A program made the position numbers and the translations under genes. A DNA stretch of 64,000 nt from an uncultured Pseudoalteromonas sp. (GTDB taxonomy: Bacteria > Pseudomonadota > Gammaproteobacteria > Enterobacterales > Alteromonadaceae): positions 62,001 to 126,000 of the forward strand of contig CANLRB010000005.1 in the NCBI GenBank assembly GCA_947493455.1. Direction: 5' to 3'. The notes beneath the pieces were generated by a model, which made no database searches, had not been told where the DNA came from, and saw only the letters and a list, made by a program, of their open reading frames with translations. This document shows, in pieces, positions 37,617 to 46,671 of the stretch (position 1 is the stretch's first letter; each line of letters opens with the position of its first letter).

Positions 37617-38093
37617 CTAAAATAAAAGTGGATACTGGGCCTCTGAGCATTCTAACTCAAGCAGCCGCTGTTTAACTGCGAGCCCACCAGCATAGCCTGT
37701 CAAAGTGCTATTTTTTCCAATAACTCGATGACAAGGAATAATAATAGGCAAACAATTTTTATTATTCGCGCCACCAACCGCTCTAACGGCTTTGGATGCG
37801 CCAATTTTGATAGCAATATCAGCATAACTCACAGTCTGGCCATACGGGATTGTCAGTAAAGCACGCCATACCTTCACTTGAAACTCAGTTCCACTGAGTT
37901 GCAACGGTAAATTAAATTGCTCGCGTGTACCATCAAAGTATTGCTGCAATTGTAGCTTGCACTCATCCAATAAACGGGTTGCTGTGATGGTCTTAGTTAC
38001 ATCAGATACAAAGCGTACCGCACAAACTTGGCGCTCTGTTACTGAGATCTCGAGCATGCCAACTGGCGATTTTAAATAGTCGTATGCAATCAT
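37617..38093 (-). CDS. ogt: Methylated-DNA-[protein]-cysteine S-methyltransferase (O6-alkylguanine repair)
   Basis: The 158-residue protein carries the active-site motif IIPCHRVIG, whose Cys accepts the alkyl group. VWRALLTIPYGQTVSYADIA and SKAVRAVGGANNKNCLPI form the helix-turn-helix and Asn hinge. It removes methyl groups from O6-methylguanine or O4-methylthymine and is inactivated in the process. There is no N-terminal Ada domain. Its ATG overlaps the stop of the BLUF gene by four bases (ATGA). This coupling with a blue-light sensor suggests co-expression under light-related DNA stress (inference). mscS follows after 25 bases. Confidence 0.95.
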   Translation of the reverse strand: MIAYDYLKSPVGMLEISVTERQVCAVRFVSDVTKTITATRLLDECKLQLQQYFDGTREQFNLPLQLSGTEFQVKVWRALLTIPYGQTVSYADIAIKIGASKAVRAVGGANNKNCLPIIIPCHRVIGKNSTLTGYAGGLAVKQRLLELECSEAQYPLLF

Positions 38094-38530
38094 GCTTGTA
38101 AGCTTGACATACTCTTCAACACTCTCAGCGCCGAGGATCTCTGCGACTTGGTATCATTTTGATTTTGGTTCATAAAATCAATTAAGTTCATCAGTGTCTG
38201 TTCAAACCCTATATGATCAGAAAAAACTGTTTTAATATCTGTCATATGCCAATTATAAAATAAGCGATTTGCTAAATTTTCAAACTCTATCGTATGTATC
38301 ACTCGATGTCTTTTATCGCGACAAATACGAGAAAAGAGAGCCTCGACATCGAGCTTGTCACCTTCTAAATATTGAATAAAGCGATTATCGTAGTAATGTA
38401 GCCAGCCTGTCACCTCTAGTTGTGAGTTATTTAAACTCGATAATTCGCACAATTGTAATAGCGCTAACTCAGAAAACGAATCGATTGCCTCACTGACATA
38501 AATCAGCCCGTAAATATGCTTACTTTCCAT
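38090..38530 (-). CDS. BLUF-domain blue-light photoreceptor
   Basis: A single-domain BLUF protein of 146 residues from the ATG at 38530. I prefer this start because GGGAG lies 8-9 bases upstream; an ATG at 38539 is also possible. Flavin-site residues are kept: Tyr11 (LIYVSEA), Asn34/35 (SLNNS), Gln53 (FIQYLEG), and Trp94 and Met96 (NWHM) with the same spacing as in AppA. In BLUF proteins blue light rearranges the Tyr-Gln hydrogen bonds around FAD. There is no output domain, so it must act through a partner. The gene begins at the end of a hybrid histidine kinase gene and is coupled to ogt by ATGA. It probably signals to one of these products or to another regulator. Confidence 0.93.
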   Translation of the reverse strand: MESKHIYGLIYVSEAIDSFSELALLQLCELSSLNNSQLEVTGWLHYYDNRFIQYLEGDKLDVEALFSRICRDKRHRVIHTIEFENLANRLFYNWHMTDIKTVFSDHIGFEQTLMNLIDFMNQNQNDTKSQRSSALRVLKSMSSLQA

Positions 38531-38531
38531 A

Positions 38532-41500
38532 TTATCCATCTCCCAGCTCACGCTGCAGTGCATTCACAGCAATCAATATAACTTCATCACGCTCTACGTC
38601 CAAATAAGTACTATTAAGTATTTGTTCGGCCCTAGCAAAATGTGTAGCCAGTTCGGTCATAGCAAACATTGCGGCAGCACCTTTAATACGATGACACAAC
38701 TTACTCACTTGTTGCCAGTTTTGCGATTCAATTAAGTTCATCAGCTCATCATACTCTTTTTTCAGGCTAGTACGAAACTTGCTCTGCAACGCTAAAAATT
38801 GCGTATTGTCAAACACGTTATCATTATCAACCACATGAAAATCGCCCATAATTTGGGCAACAAGTTTGATAAATTTTTCACGTTCGATAGGTTTACCTAA
38901 GCAACCATCAAAGCCTAATTGATGATAATGATCCACTTCATGAGACAATACATTTGCGGTTAATGCAACGACGGGAGTATCAACTCCAGCAGAGCGCAAC
39001 ATTTTCAATGCTTCACACCCATTCATAATAGGCATTTGAATATCCATTAAAATTAGATCAAAGTCATCTTCGAGAGCCTTTTCAACTGCACTTTGACCAT
39101 CAAACACTTGTGATACATTGAGGCCCAATTTCTTTAGTAGTGTTGCCACAAGCTCACTGTTGTAATAATGATCTTCGGCAAGTAATACCTTACCTACTAA
39201 TTGATGTAAATTAGGATCCTGTCGCTGTGACGTTTTCACGACAACTTGTTCCAACTCTTCTTTGCAGGTTAATTTTTCATCACTGTGAATTAGCGGAATA
39301 TAAAAGCTAAACTCAGTCCCTTCGCCGAGTTCGCTTCTGACGTTCATTTCGCCGCCAAATAACGTCACTAGCATCTTAGAGATAGATAAGCCTAAGCCTG
39401 TTCCGCCATATTGTTGTGCAATATCTAATGATGTTTGTTCAAACGGGTTAAAAATACGCGACAAGTGAGCTTCAGCAATACCTCGACCACTGTCAGCCAC
39501 GCTAAAACAAAGCTTATCTTCACTTTCTCTTACGGTAAGAAGTACTTGCCCTTTTTCAGTAAATTTAAACGCATTAGACAATAAGTTGAGTAAAACCTGC
39601 TTGATACGAGTCACATCTGAGACATAGGTTTTACTAATAGGATATACAACAAGACATTGAAAACTTATATTATTTGCAGCTGCACGCGACTCACCATATT
39701 CAATTAACTCTGATACCAATAACGCCACTTCAAATTCAGCTTGTTTGAGTTCAACTTGTTCTGCTTCAATTTTTGATAAGTCTAATAAATCATTGATCAA
39801 CAACAACAAGTGATTTCCACTTTTTTGAATTGAGGACACCGCTTTTATGGCATCTTTTTGCGCAATATCACCATTTAAAATGGCATCAGCGTAGCCCAAT
39901 ACTGTGGTTAATGGCGTTCGGATTTCATGACTCATATTGGCCAAAAATTGTGACTTCGCTGTATTGGCATGTTCCGCTTCAAGTCGGGCAATATTTAATT
40001 GCTCAGTGCGCACCTCCACTTCGGCTTGTAGTGTTAATTTATGCGCTTCTTGTTGTTTATACATAGCGTCCAATTCACTGGCTAAGTCGTTAACAGTCGC
40101 AGCCAATTGTGTGACCTCACCCCGACCGATTTCAGGAATTTTATGGGTAAAGTCTCCTTTTGCGAGTCGCGAAGCACCAATCGTTAACAAATTAATTTGA
40201 TGGGTGTGACGCAAAGCAAAGGTTGCGGCAATAAAGAACACCAAAAATGAAACAATTAGCGACACGATCACCAATTGAAAGCCTGAATTATCTATTTTTG
40301 ATCTAAGGGTCGCCGCTAACCCTGCATGTATCGCATACACCTCTGACTTAGGAACCAGCATCGCCACATAATAGCGGCGATCTTCAATCACATTCCCCTG
40401 CCAGCGATTAAAGCTCGTCACCTGTTGTAAAGATAGTAAATAGTCTTGATTATCAAGGGTCAATTCAACCAATTCAACTGCATTATTTTTAGCAGGTAAT
40501 CGAATTCCTTTGATATCAAAAAAGCGACTGTTAAAAATATTAAAATCGTGTGTTCGCACTCCGTCAGAAAAGTCTTTGGTATTTACCAGCCCAAGAAGAT
40601 TTGCCTGCTGTGAATCGACACCTATCGTTTCGCCATTGTCTAACACCAAAAACGCAAAACCATTATCACCTACCGCTTCTTCACGAATCATATTAATCAA
40701 TTGGGCAATGTTGTAATCAATCGCAGCAGCACCATAATTGTAACGTCTATCTGGTGTCCACAACGGCTGGAAAAAGGTGACCATCAAGCCCTGCCCTGCG
40801 GCATCATCATAAATCGGTGTTAAAGTGAGTTGTTTTGAGGTATCTCGTCGTTCATTTTGCGTCCAACTTTGCCAACTTTCTATTAGACCTGGAAAAAAAA
40901 AGTCCCACCAATTTTCACTATTATGGCCAGGGTACTTTTGATCAAAAATAGCGGGTATTTCAGCCCACGGGCTCGCGTAGACAAGTGGCATTTCTTTTGG
41001 CCCTGCAACATAAACCCAAGATTTATCCGAGCCACTTTGTGCCGCGCTTTCCATTAATGGATTCATTAAACTCAGGCGGTCAATATAACGCTGCACATCT
41101 GGTTTTGGCTGACCGTTGTCGTCAAGCAAATACCCCCACAATGCAACCACCGTATTCATATGTTCGCTTTTAGAGTTAGCCCAATTTTGTTGTTCGTTAT
41201 AAATAAGTGGGTTTGTGAGGAGCGGATTACTTTTCGCTTTTTCAATCACCGGTAAAAGTCGATCTTGAGCATCAATAAGTAACTGCGCATAGTTACTTAT
41301 CGTTGATAATTCGTGCGCCACATTATTAAGTTTATTCGTTACTATGGTGGTTAAATCTTGAGATCGCCTAGTTAGGTTTGTACTATATAAATTCTCCAAA
41401 CTAGTTTTTGTTTGCTGTGATAAGTGTTGATTAAGGTCGCTTTTTATATTGGCTAAAATCAACAAAAAACTCAGTAAGACTGCCAATGCCGGAATAATTG

Positions 41501-41540
41501 CAAGCAATAACACTTTAATACTAAAGCGGCTTAACCTCAT
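38532..41540 (-). CDS. Hybrid sensor histidine kinase (Cache-HAMP-HisKA-HATPase-REC-HPt)
   Basis: A 1002-residue inner-membrane protein. TM1 is at about 10-30, followed by a large extracytoplasmic Cache domain (to about 400), then TM2 (about 420-440) and HAMP. HisKA is FLANMSHEIRTPL with the phosphoacceptor His at about 537. HATPase has DSGRG and GTGLGLSIS. A receiver domain (DLILMDIQMPIMNG, about 785-905) and a C-terminal HPt domain (LCHRIKGAAAMF, about 930) complete an intramolecular phosphorelay. The final output regulator must be elsewhere. It is the first gene of the BLUF-ogt-mscS operon. The Cache domain suggests a small-molecule input; BLUF could add light input (inference). Confidence 0.94.
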   Translation of the reverse strand: MRLSRFSIKVLLLAIIPALAVLLSFLLILANIKSDLNQHLSQQTKTSLENLYSTNLTRRSQDLTTIVTNKLNNVAHELSTISNYAQLLIDAQDRLLPVIEKAKSNPLLTNPLIYNEQQNWANSKSEHMNTVVALWGYLLDDNGQPKPDVQRYIDRLSLMNPLMESAAQSGSDKSWVYVAGPKEMPLVYASPWAEIPAIFDQKYPGHNSENWWDFFFPGLIESWQSWTQNERRDTSKQLTLTPIYDDAAGQGLMVTFFQPLWTPDRRYNYGAAAIDYNIAQLINMIREEAVGDNGFAFLVLDNGETIGVDSQQANLLGLVNTKDFSDGVRTHDFNIFNSRFFDIKGIRLPAKNNAVELVELTLDNQDYLLSLQQVTSFNRWQGNVIEDRRYYVAMLVPKSEVYAIHAGLAATLRSKIDNSGFQLVIVSLIVSFLVFFIAATFALRHTHQINLLTIGASRLAKGDFTHKIPEIGRGEVTQLAATVNDLASELDAMYKQQEAHKLTLQAEVEVRTEQLNIARLEAEHANTAKSQFLANMSHEIRTPLTTVLGYADAILNGDIAQKDAIKAVSSIQKSGNHLLLLINDLLDLSKIEAEQVELKQAEFEVALLVSELIEYGESRAAANNISFQCLVVYPISKTYVSDVTRIKQVLLNLLSNAFKFTEKGQVLLTVRESEDKLCFSVADSGRGIAEAHLSRIFNPFEQTSLDIAQQYGGTGLGLSISKMLVTLFGGEMNVRSELGEGTEFSFYIPLIHSDEKLTCKEELEQVVVKTSQRQDPNLHQLVGKVLLAEDHYYNSELVATLLKKLGLNVSQVFDGQSAVEKALEDDFDLILMDIQMPIMNGCEALKMLRSAGVDTPVVALTANVLSHEVDHYHQLGFDGCLGKPIEREKFIKLVAQIMGDFHVVDNDNVFDNTQFLALQSKFRTSLKKEYDELMNLIESQNWQQVSKLCHRIKGAAAMFAMTELATHFARAEQILNSTYLDVERDEVILIAVNALQRELGDG

Positions 41541-41609
41541 AAACTAGGTACCTTCAATTTTCTCTCACGTTAATTTTAGACAGACTCACTACATTTGACG
41601 AAGTTAAAT

Positions 41610-41852
41610 TTAAGCTATTATTTTTAACGCCACATAAGGTACTAAGTTAAAAATCAGTATCAACACTTTGTAACCTGCAATGTACTTAAAATAAATGCTT
41701 AAAAGTACTTTTTGTTCGAGGTTAAATAATTGGCTGTGAATCGCTACAAGCGAATCTTTAAATAAAATAAGAAACAATGCCGTAAAACTTAAAATGCCAA
41801 TATTAATAACGCTGCACCAACCAAAAAAACTCGCCACGTTCACTATATCCAT
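41610..41852 (-). CDS. Small membrane protein, DUF6868-like
   Basis: An 80-residue protein with two hydrophobic helices (about 12-32 and 58-78) separated by a short polar loop (FKDSLVAIHSQLFNLEQK). It resembles the DUF6868 family of short two-TM proteins in Alteromonadales; I am moderately sure of the family name. Function is unknown. The ATG overlaps the TAA of the upstream TPR sensor kinase (TAATG), so it is translated with that kinase and may modulate it in the membrane (inference). Confidence 0.7.
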   Translation of the reverse strand: MDIVNVASFFGWCSVINIGILSFTALFLILFKDSLVAIHSQLFNLEQKVLLSIYFKYIAGYKVLILIFNLVPYVALKIIA

Positions 41853-44032
41853 TATTTAGTCTCCTCTATTGGCAAGGTCACAACCATATCAATACCACCT
41901 AACTCGCTTTTACAGGCATATATATTACCGTGGTGTAAACTAACTAATTTGCTACAAATGGACAAACCAAGTCCAGAACCGCCAAGATCACGACTACGTG
42001 ATTTATCACAGCGATAAAGACGCTCAAATAGCTTTGGCAATTCATGCTCTTTGACACTAGGGCTTGAATCTCTCAGTGTGGCCACTAACATTTTTTCTTT
42101 TATTTCACAATGAAACTCAACTCGCCCGGGTTCGTCTGTATAAGCCAAACTATTTCGTGCTAGGTTAGTAAATACTTGCTCCAAGCGCATTTTGTCACAC
42201 ATTAGCTGGAACTCTTTCGCAATATTGATATGTGCATTAAAACTAAGTTCTTTTTGACTAATCACCGATTCAATACCAGTTGCAAACTCCAACATTAAGT
42301 CACTTGCGTTTTCACTTTTTGATGCCAACTGCAATACCCCAGTATCAGCTTGAGCAAGCTCATAGATATCTGAAATTAAAGAATTAAGCATATTAATACG
42401 GCTATGTAGCTGCTGATAAACTTTCTCAGGGTCATCGTTCAAATTGTATTCCAGCGACTCTACTTGTAATCTTAGTACAGTAAGAGGAGTGCGCAATTCA
42501 TGTGATACATCCGCCAATAATTGCTGCTTTAGTTTAAGTGAGCGTTCAAGTAACTCCGATTTATAAATAAGCACTTTACGACGCTGATTTTGAAATAAAA
42601 CAAAACCAACAATTAACACAATAAGAATACTTATTACGGCAATTGAAATTATCAATTGCATTTTTTTTTGTTCTTTTTCTAATATCTGGATTTGCTTGAG
42701 CTTAATAATCTCTATTTGCTGTTGCTGATATTGGGTTTGCGCCTTTAACGCCGTATTATGATTAGATACTTTTCGCTTGGTAACAGTGCGATTCATAACA
42801 CGCGCTTGTTGCTGTAAATCAAACGCTTCTTTAAAGCGGCCTAAACCATAAAGAGCACTGCTTAACTGTGTCCATATTTCAATTTTTAACTGAGCATCCT
42901 CAGACAAATTATCACGCTCAGCCAACAAATCGATCACTCGCTGGTATTGACTCAATTGATTAAACACTTTTGCTAACGAAATACGGATCTCCAAATTTAA
43001 AACCGCGCTTTGTACCTCATCAACTTTTTCAAGCGCTTCATTTAAAAGCGCCTGTGCTTGCGTTAAATTACCTTGTAAATATCTCAATTCTCCCAAGTTG
43101 CTAAGTGCCCAGCCCACATTACGCTGATGATTAACATTGGTAAAACCCGACAATGCATTTTCAAACGCAGTTTCGGCCAATTGAAATTGCCCTAACTTCA
43201 TATGACTGCGACCAATTTTCACTAAATCGTAGTAACTATTTACCCGCATATCTGATTCGATATCATTATCATAAGCAAGTAAAAAGGATTCCAGAGCACC
43301 TTGATAATCATGCGACATCAAATAAGTTTCACCTATTGCATAGTAGGTTTGCGCGAGTAGTTTAGTTTCTGACGGATTCTCTTTTAAATATTTCAATAAA
43401 TGCAACTGCACTGATAATGCCTTATCAGTATCATTTAAATTTGTATAGATATCTGCTTCAGCCATCGCCGCCGCCAGTATCATCGGCGTTCTCTCTGTCA
43501 GAGCCGCATATTTTTTCGCATTTTCTATTGCCGACAATGCTTTATTGTATTGGCCATTTTGACTATAACTAAACGATTTAAAGCGATAAGAATGAGCCAA
43601 TAAGCGGACGTCGTTTTCTTTTTCAAAATAACGAATCGCCTGTGCTTGATAGTTTGCTGCTAAATCAAATTGCCCTAATTGCATCGCAAGATCGCCACGA
43701 GATAGAAAAAATTTTCCATATAACAAATCATTTGCGGCTATTTTTAACTGCTCTTCAAAACGAATTAAATAGCTTTCAGCTTGTTCAAATTCGCCAATAC
43801 GAATCGCGGCAACCGCAGCTTTATGTAACGTACTTGTTGTTTGCTCAGGCGAAAGTTGACCACCAGCGAGTAACAAATCACTCAATTCAATAATTCGAGG
43901 TCGATTTTTTCCAGTATTAAATAATGTCTCGAGCTCTTGATAGATCGCAGTTTGAGTAATGTCTTGATTACTCCATATTGATTTAGATGATAGTGAAAAC
44001 AGTAAAAGTAACAAATAGCTTGTATGTTTCAT
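41852..44032 (-). CDS. TPR-sensor histidine kinase
   Basis: A 726-residue protein. A signal peptide (about 1-21) is followed by a periplasmic region of at least six tetratricopeptide-like helical repeats (DLAMQLGQFDLAANYQAQAI, SNLGELRYLQGNLTQAQALL). A membrane helix lies at about 455-477. HisKA (LLADVSHELRTPLTVL, His at about 512) and HATPase (NLARNSLAY, GSGLGLSIC) follow. There is no receiver domain, and no response regulator gene is adjacent, so its partner is encoded elsewhere. TPR domains usually bind peptides or proteins. The small DUF6868-like gene is coupled at its 3' end by TAATG. Confidence 0.91.
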   Translation of the reverse strand: MKHTSYLLLLLFSLSSKSIWSNQDITQTAIYQELETLFNTGKNRPRIIELSDLLLAGGQLSPEQTTSTLHKAAVAAIRIGEFEQAESYLIRFEEQLKIAANDLLYGKFFLSRGDLAMQLGQFDLAANYQAQAIRYFEKENDVRLLAHSYRFKSFSYSQNGQYNKALSAIENAKKYAALTERTPMILAAAMAEADIYTNLNDTDKALSVQLHLLKYLKENPSETKLLAQTYYAIGETYLMSHDYQGALESFLLAYDNDIESDMRVNSYYDLVKIGRSHMKLGQFQLAETAFENALSGFTNVNHQRNVGWALSNLGELRYLQGNLTQAQALLNEALEKVDEVQSAVLNLEIRISLAKVFNQLSQYQRVIDLLAERDNLSEDAQLKIEIWTQLSSALYGLGRFKEAFDLQQQARVMNRTVTKRKVSNHNTALKAQTQYQQQQIEIIKLKQIQILEKEQKKMQLIISIAVISILIVLIVGFVLFQNQRRKVLIYKSELLERSLKLKQQLLADVSHELRTPLTVLRLQVESLEYNLNDDPEKVYQQLHSRINMLNSLISDIYELAQADTGVLQLASKSENASDLMLEFATGIESVISQKELSFNAHINIAKEFQLMCDKMRLEQVFTNLARNSLAYTDEPGRVEFHCEIKEKMLVATLRDSSPSVKEHELPKLFERLYRCDKSRSRDLGGSGLGLSICSKLVSLHHGNIYACKSELGGIDMVVTLPIEETK

Positions 44033-44250
44033 GTGTTTTTTTAATTATTATTCTCAGACTTTAATACTACAAAAAAAGGCACTCGGAGGCTAGAAGGAGT
44101 TGTATTAAGTACGAGCTACATTATTGAATAATTTGTATTTTAAGCCTCCCTGTTTCGGCCATATAAAGTGATTTTATTAAGCGCTTACTGTATAACTAGA
44201 CTAACACTTAAAAATAATATTTGTGATTTTAAAAAATACTGCATAGAATA

Positions 44251-44266
44251 CTGTATAAAACAACAG
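44251..44266 (+). promoter_or_regulatory. LexA (SOS) box of yebG
   Basis: CTGTATAAAACAACAG fits CTGT-N8-ACAG. It lies 20 bases upstream of the yebG ATG at 44286. yebG is a known LexA target in Enterobacteria. Confidence 0.9.
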
Positions 44267-44285
44267 TGTATTGAGGAAGAGTAAA

Positions 44286-44579
44286 ATGGCTGTAGAAGTT
44301 TGTTATAAAGTTGTAAGAGATGGGGTTGAACGCATGACATTTACAAGTAAAAAAGAAGCCGATGCCTACGACAAAATGCTTGATATTGCTGAGGCGCTTG
44401 AAGGAATGCTAGGTGACGTTGATGTGCCATTAAGCGAACAACAAAAAGAAGCACTTGCACTCGAGCTTGCTAAAAATAAAGATAACTTTATTGCGGCACT
44501 AAAAGGCGGTAAGGTTACCGAAAAAGCACCGAAAAAAGCGGCTGCTGCCAAAGTGACTGATATAAAAGAAGTTGGTTAA
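44286..44579 (+). CDS. yebG: YebG, DNA-damage-inducible protein
   Basis: The product is 97 residues from the ATG at 44286, preceded by GAGGAAGAG. The YebG hallmark MAVEVCYKVVRDGVERMTFTSKKEADAYDKMLDIAEAL is conserved, followed by a lysine/alanine-rich tail (APKKAAAAKVTD). YebG is a small SOS protein, LexA-repressed, whose biochemical function is not settled. The earlier in-frame GTG start seems unnecessary. A strong hairpin terminator follows. Confidence 0.95.
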   Translation: MAVEVCYKVVRDGVERMTFTSKKEADAYDKMLDIAEALEGMLGDVDVPLSEQQKEALALELAKNKDNFIAALKGGKVTEKAPKKAAAAKVTDIKEVG

Positions 44580-44590
44580 TTTACATAATA

Positions 44591-44618
44591 AAAACGGCAA
44601 CTTACGTTGCCGTTTTTT
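44591..44618 (+). terminator. yebG terminator
   Basis: AAAACGGCAAC (44591-44601) and GTTGCCGTTTT (44606-44616) form an 11-bp stem with loop TTAC, followed by more T. It lies 11 bases after the yebG stop and can also serve the convergent aminotransferase gene. Confidence 0.9.
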
Positions 44619-44635
44619 GCAATCCGCAATGTTTA

Positions 44636-45826
44636 TTATTTTATAACACTCGCAACTGCATTAGCAAAGTAGTCAATATTAGTTTGACTCACACCCGCCA
44701 CATTTACTCGGCTCGAACCTACAATATAAATCGAGTAATCCTTTTGCAGTTGTTCAATTTGTTCTTTATTAATACCTAAGAACGAAAACATACCATGTTG
44801 TCTTTGAATAAATGAAAAGTCCTGCTCAACACCTTGTGCCGCTAGTGCATCAACAACAAGAGAGCGCAGGCCATTAATACGGTCACGCATTTCAGCCAAC
44901 TCTTGGTGCCAAAGAGATGTAAGCTCTTCGCTACCTAAAATAGTATCAACAATCGCCGCACCGTGTGCTGGAGGCATAGAGTAAATACTGCGCACAACAC
45001 TTAGCAAGACCGAGTTTGCAACATCTGCAACATTTGCTGACTCTGAAATAATAGAGCATGCACCAATACGTTCACGGTATAAACCAAAATTCTTAGAGCA
45101 CGAAGAACAAATAATCATTTCATCAACAGCATCAGCCATCGCACGTAAACCGGCTGCATCTTGCTCTAACGATGTACCAAAACCTTGGTACGCGATATCA
45201 ATAAGTGGTGTAAAGCCAACTTCTTTTGCACATTCAGCAACTTGTTGCCACTGATCAGCATTGAGATCCATACCTGAAGGGTTGTGACAACAAGCGTGCA
45301 ATAATACAACGTCACCCGGTGCAACTGTTTTTAATGCCGCTAACATTTCATCAAATAAAAGTCCCTTATTCTCATAGTCGTAATACGGGTACTCTTTGAC
45401 ATTTAAACCAGCCGCTTGAAATAAACTAATGTGGTTCGCCCAAGTTGGTGTTGTTACCCAAATAGTCGCATTTGGATTTGCTTTCGCAATAAACTCGGCA
45501 GCAACACGCAGTGCCCCAGTACCACCTGGCGTTTGTGCTGTGCGAACTCGATTGGCTAACAGTGCCTTATGTTCACCAAGTAATAGTGATTCCATTTTGC
45601 TGCAAAAACCTAAATCACCTGCTAAACCAATGTATGCTTTTGAGCGTTCATTTTCTAGGCGAAAAGCTTCTGCTTTTTTTACAGCATCCAATACTGGCGT
45701 GTCACCTTGTTCATTCTTATAAACACCCACACCCAAATCAATCTTATTTGGGTTATCATCTTGTTTATATTTTGCCATTAAACCTAATATAGGATCCGTT
45801 GGTAAAGGCTTTAGATTTGCAAACAT
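44636..45826 (-). CDS. Aromatic/aspartate aminotransferase (AspC/TyrB family)
   Basis: A 396-residue class-I PLP aminotransferase. The PLP lysine is in SSCSKNFGLYRERIG. IDLGVGVYKNEQGDTPVLDAVKKAE, HACCHNPSGMDL and the final SSRVNVAGV segment are diagnostic of the AspC/TyrB group. Both AspC and TyrB transaminate aspartate or aromatic amino acids with 2-oxoglutarate. The sequence alone does not separate them confidently, so I give no symbol. The GAF-domain gene upstream is on the same strand. The leader contains an imperfect hairpin (45862-45893). It converges with yebG. Confidence 0.93.
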   Translation of the reverse strand: MFANLKPLPTDPILGLMAKYKQDDNPNKIDLGVGVYKNEQGDTPVLDAVKKAEAFRLENERSKAYIGLAGDLGFCSKMESLLLGEHKALLANRVRTAQTPGGTGALRVAAEFIAKANPNATIWVTTPTWANHISLFQAAGLNVKEYPYYDYENKGLLFDEMLAALKTVAPGDVVLLHACCHNPSGMDLNADQWQQVAECAKEVGFTPLIDIAYQGFGTSLEQDAAGLRAMADAVDEMIICSSCSKNFGLYRERIGACSIISESANVADVANSVLLSVVRSIYSMPPAHGAAIVDTILGSEELTSLWHQELAEMRDRINGLRSLVVDALAAQGVEQDFSFIQRQHGMFSFLGINKEQIEQLQKDYSIYIVGSSRVNVAGVSQTNIDYFANAVASVIK

Positions 45827-45861
45827 AAGTCACTCTTACTTTATTCAAAAGGGATAAATGC

Positions 45862-45893
45862 GTAGCTTACCAATAGTCATAGGTAACTGCTAC
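45862..45893 (-). other. Imperfect stem-loop between GAF gene and aminotransferase gene
   Basis: GTAGC+TTACC (45862-45871) pair with GGTAA (45882-45886) and GCTAC (45889-45893), with a 2-base bulge. It could be a terminator of the GAF gene or a leader structure for the aminotransferase. No TyrR box was seen here. Confidence 0.35.
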
Positions 45894-45910
45894 TCAGGAT
45901 TAGTATTCAA

Positions 45911-46567
45911 TCAATAATTTGCCAAAATTTCTTGTAACTCAAGGCATACAGCTTTAAAAAATGCCTGTCTTTCGTCATCAAAAAAGTCAGTTGTAAAAGA
46001 CTCTGCATCAATAATGCCGAGGGTACGCCCATTTTCCAGCACCAGCGGTAAACAGAGTTCCGATTTGACTTTAGGGTCGCAATTGTAATACTCCCCTCCT
46101 TGCTCTAAATATACTGCAACATTGTTAACTATACGGCCTGACTGACTCAGTGCAACCGCTACATTATTACTAATCAGGCTAAACTGTTCTGTTAAAGGAA
46201 ACAGCGCACGACTCGGTGCACCATAATAGGCAACTTTTACGAGCTGTTGGCAGTCATCAACTTCTTTTAATAAATAGATACCAAACCAATCTACTTTACT
46301 TTGACTCCGAACGTATTCGGTTAAATGAGTCAACTTTTCAAGCAATGCTTCATCTTTTTTTGAAAACACAGAGTCTAGGGAAAATGGTTGCTTTTCTAAT
46401 TCACCGAACAAGCTGCAACTGCCTCCCTCACCAAGTTTAGGCACGGGATACTGCCACAAAATGTCTGCACCTGAAGTAGTTTGATTCAAGTGTGATTGCA
46501 ACGCCACTTTTTGAGCTATTGAGGTTGGGGTTTTATATTGCTCTGTTGATACTTGTAAAAAAGCCAT
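45911..46567 (-). CDS. GAF-domain protein
   Basis: A 218-residue soluble protein. The C-terminal ~150 residues are GAF-like: VDWFGIYLLKE, KVAYYGAPSRALFPL, SELCLPLVLENGRTLGIIDAES and FFDDERQAFFKAVCLELQEIL. The last motifs resemble free-methionine-(R)-sulfoxide reductase, but the catalytic Cys pattern of that enzyme is not clearly kept, so I leave it as a GAF protein. It probably binds a small ligand. About 85 bases separate it from the downstream aminotransferase gene on the same strand. Confidence 0.8.
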   Translation of the reverse strand: MAFLQVSTEQYKTPTSIAQKVALQSHLNQTTSGADILWQYPVPKLGEGGSCSLFGELEKQPFSLDSVFSKKDEALLEKLTHLTEYVRSQSKVDWFGIYLLKEVDDCQQLVKVAYYGAPSRALFPLTEQFSLISNNVAVALSQSGRIVNNVAVYLEQGGEYYNCDPKVKSELCLPLVLENGRTLGIIDAESFTTDFFDDERQAFFKAVCLELQEILANY

Positions 46568-46671
46568 TTAGCCATCCAAAAGTCTATAAACAAAGCTAGT
46601 CTATCAAATTTAGATGTATCATCAAGAGCAATTTTATATATTTTATGTACTAATTAGAAAACCAAAAAACG

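Noticed and set aside
45841-45905. Search for a TyrR box before the aromatic/aspartate aminotransferase
   Set aside because: No TGTAAA-N6-TTTACA-like pair was found, only an imperfect hairpin, so TyrR control is not claimed.
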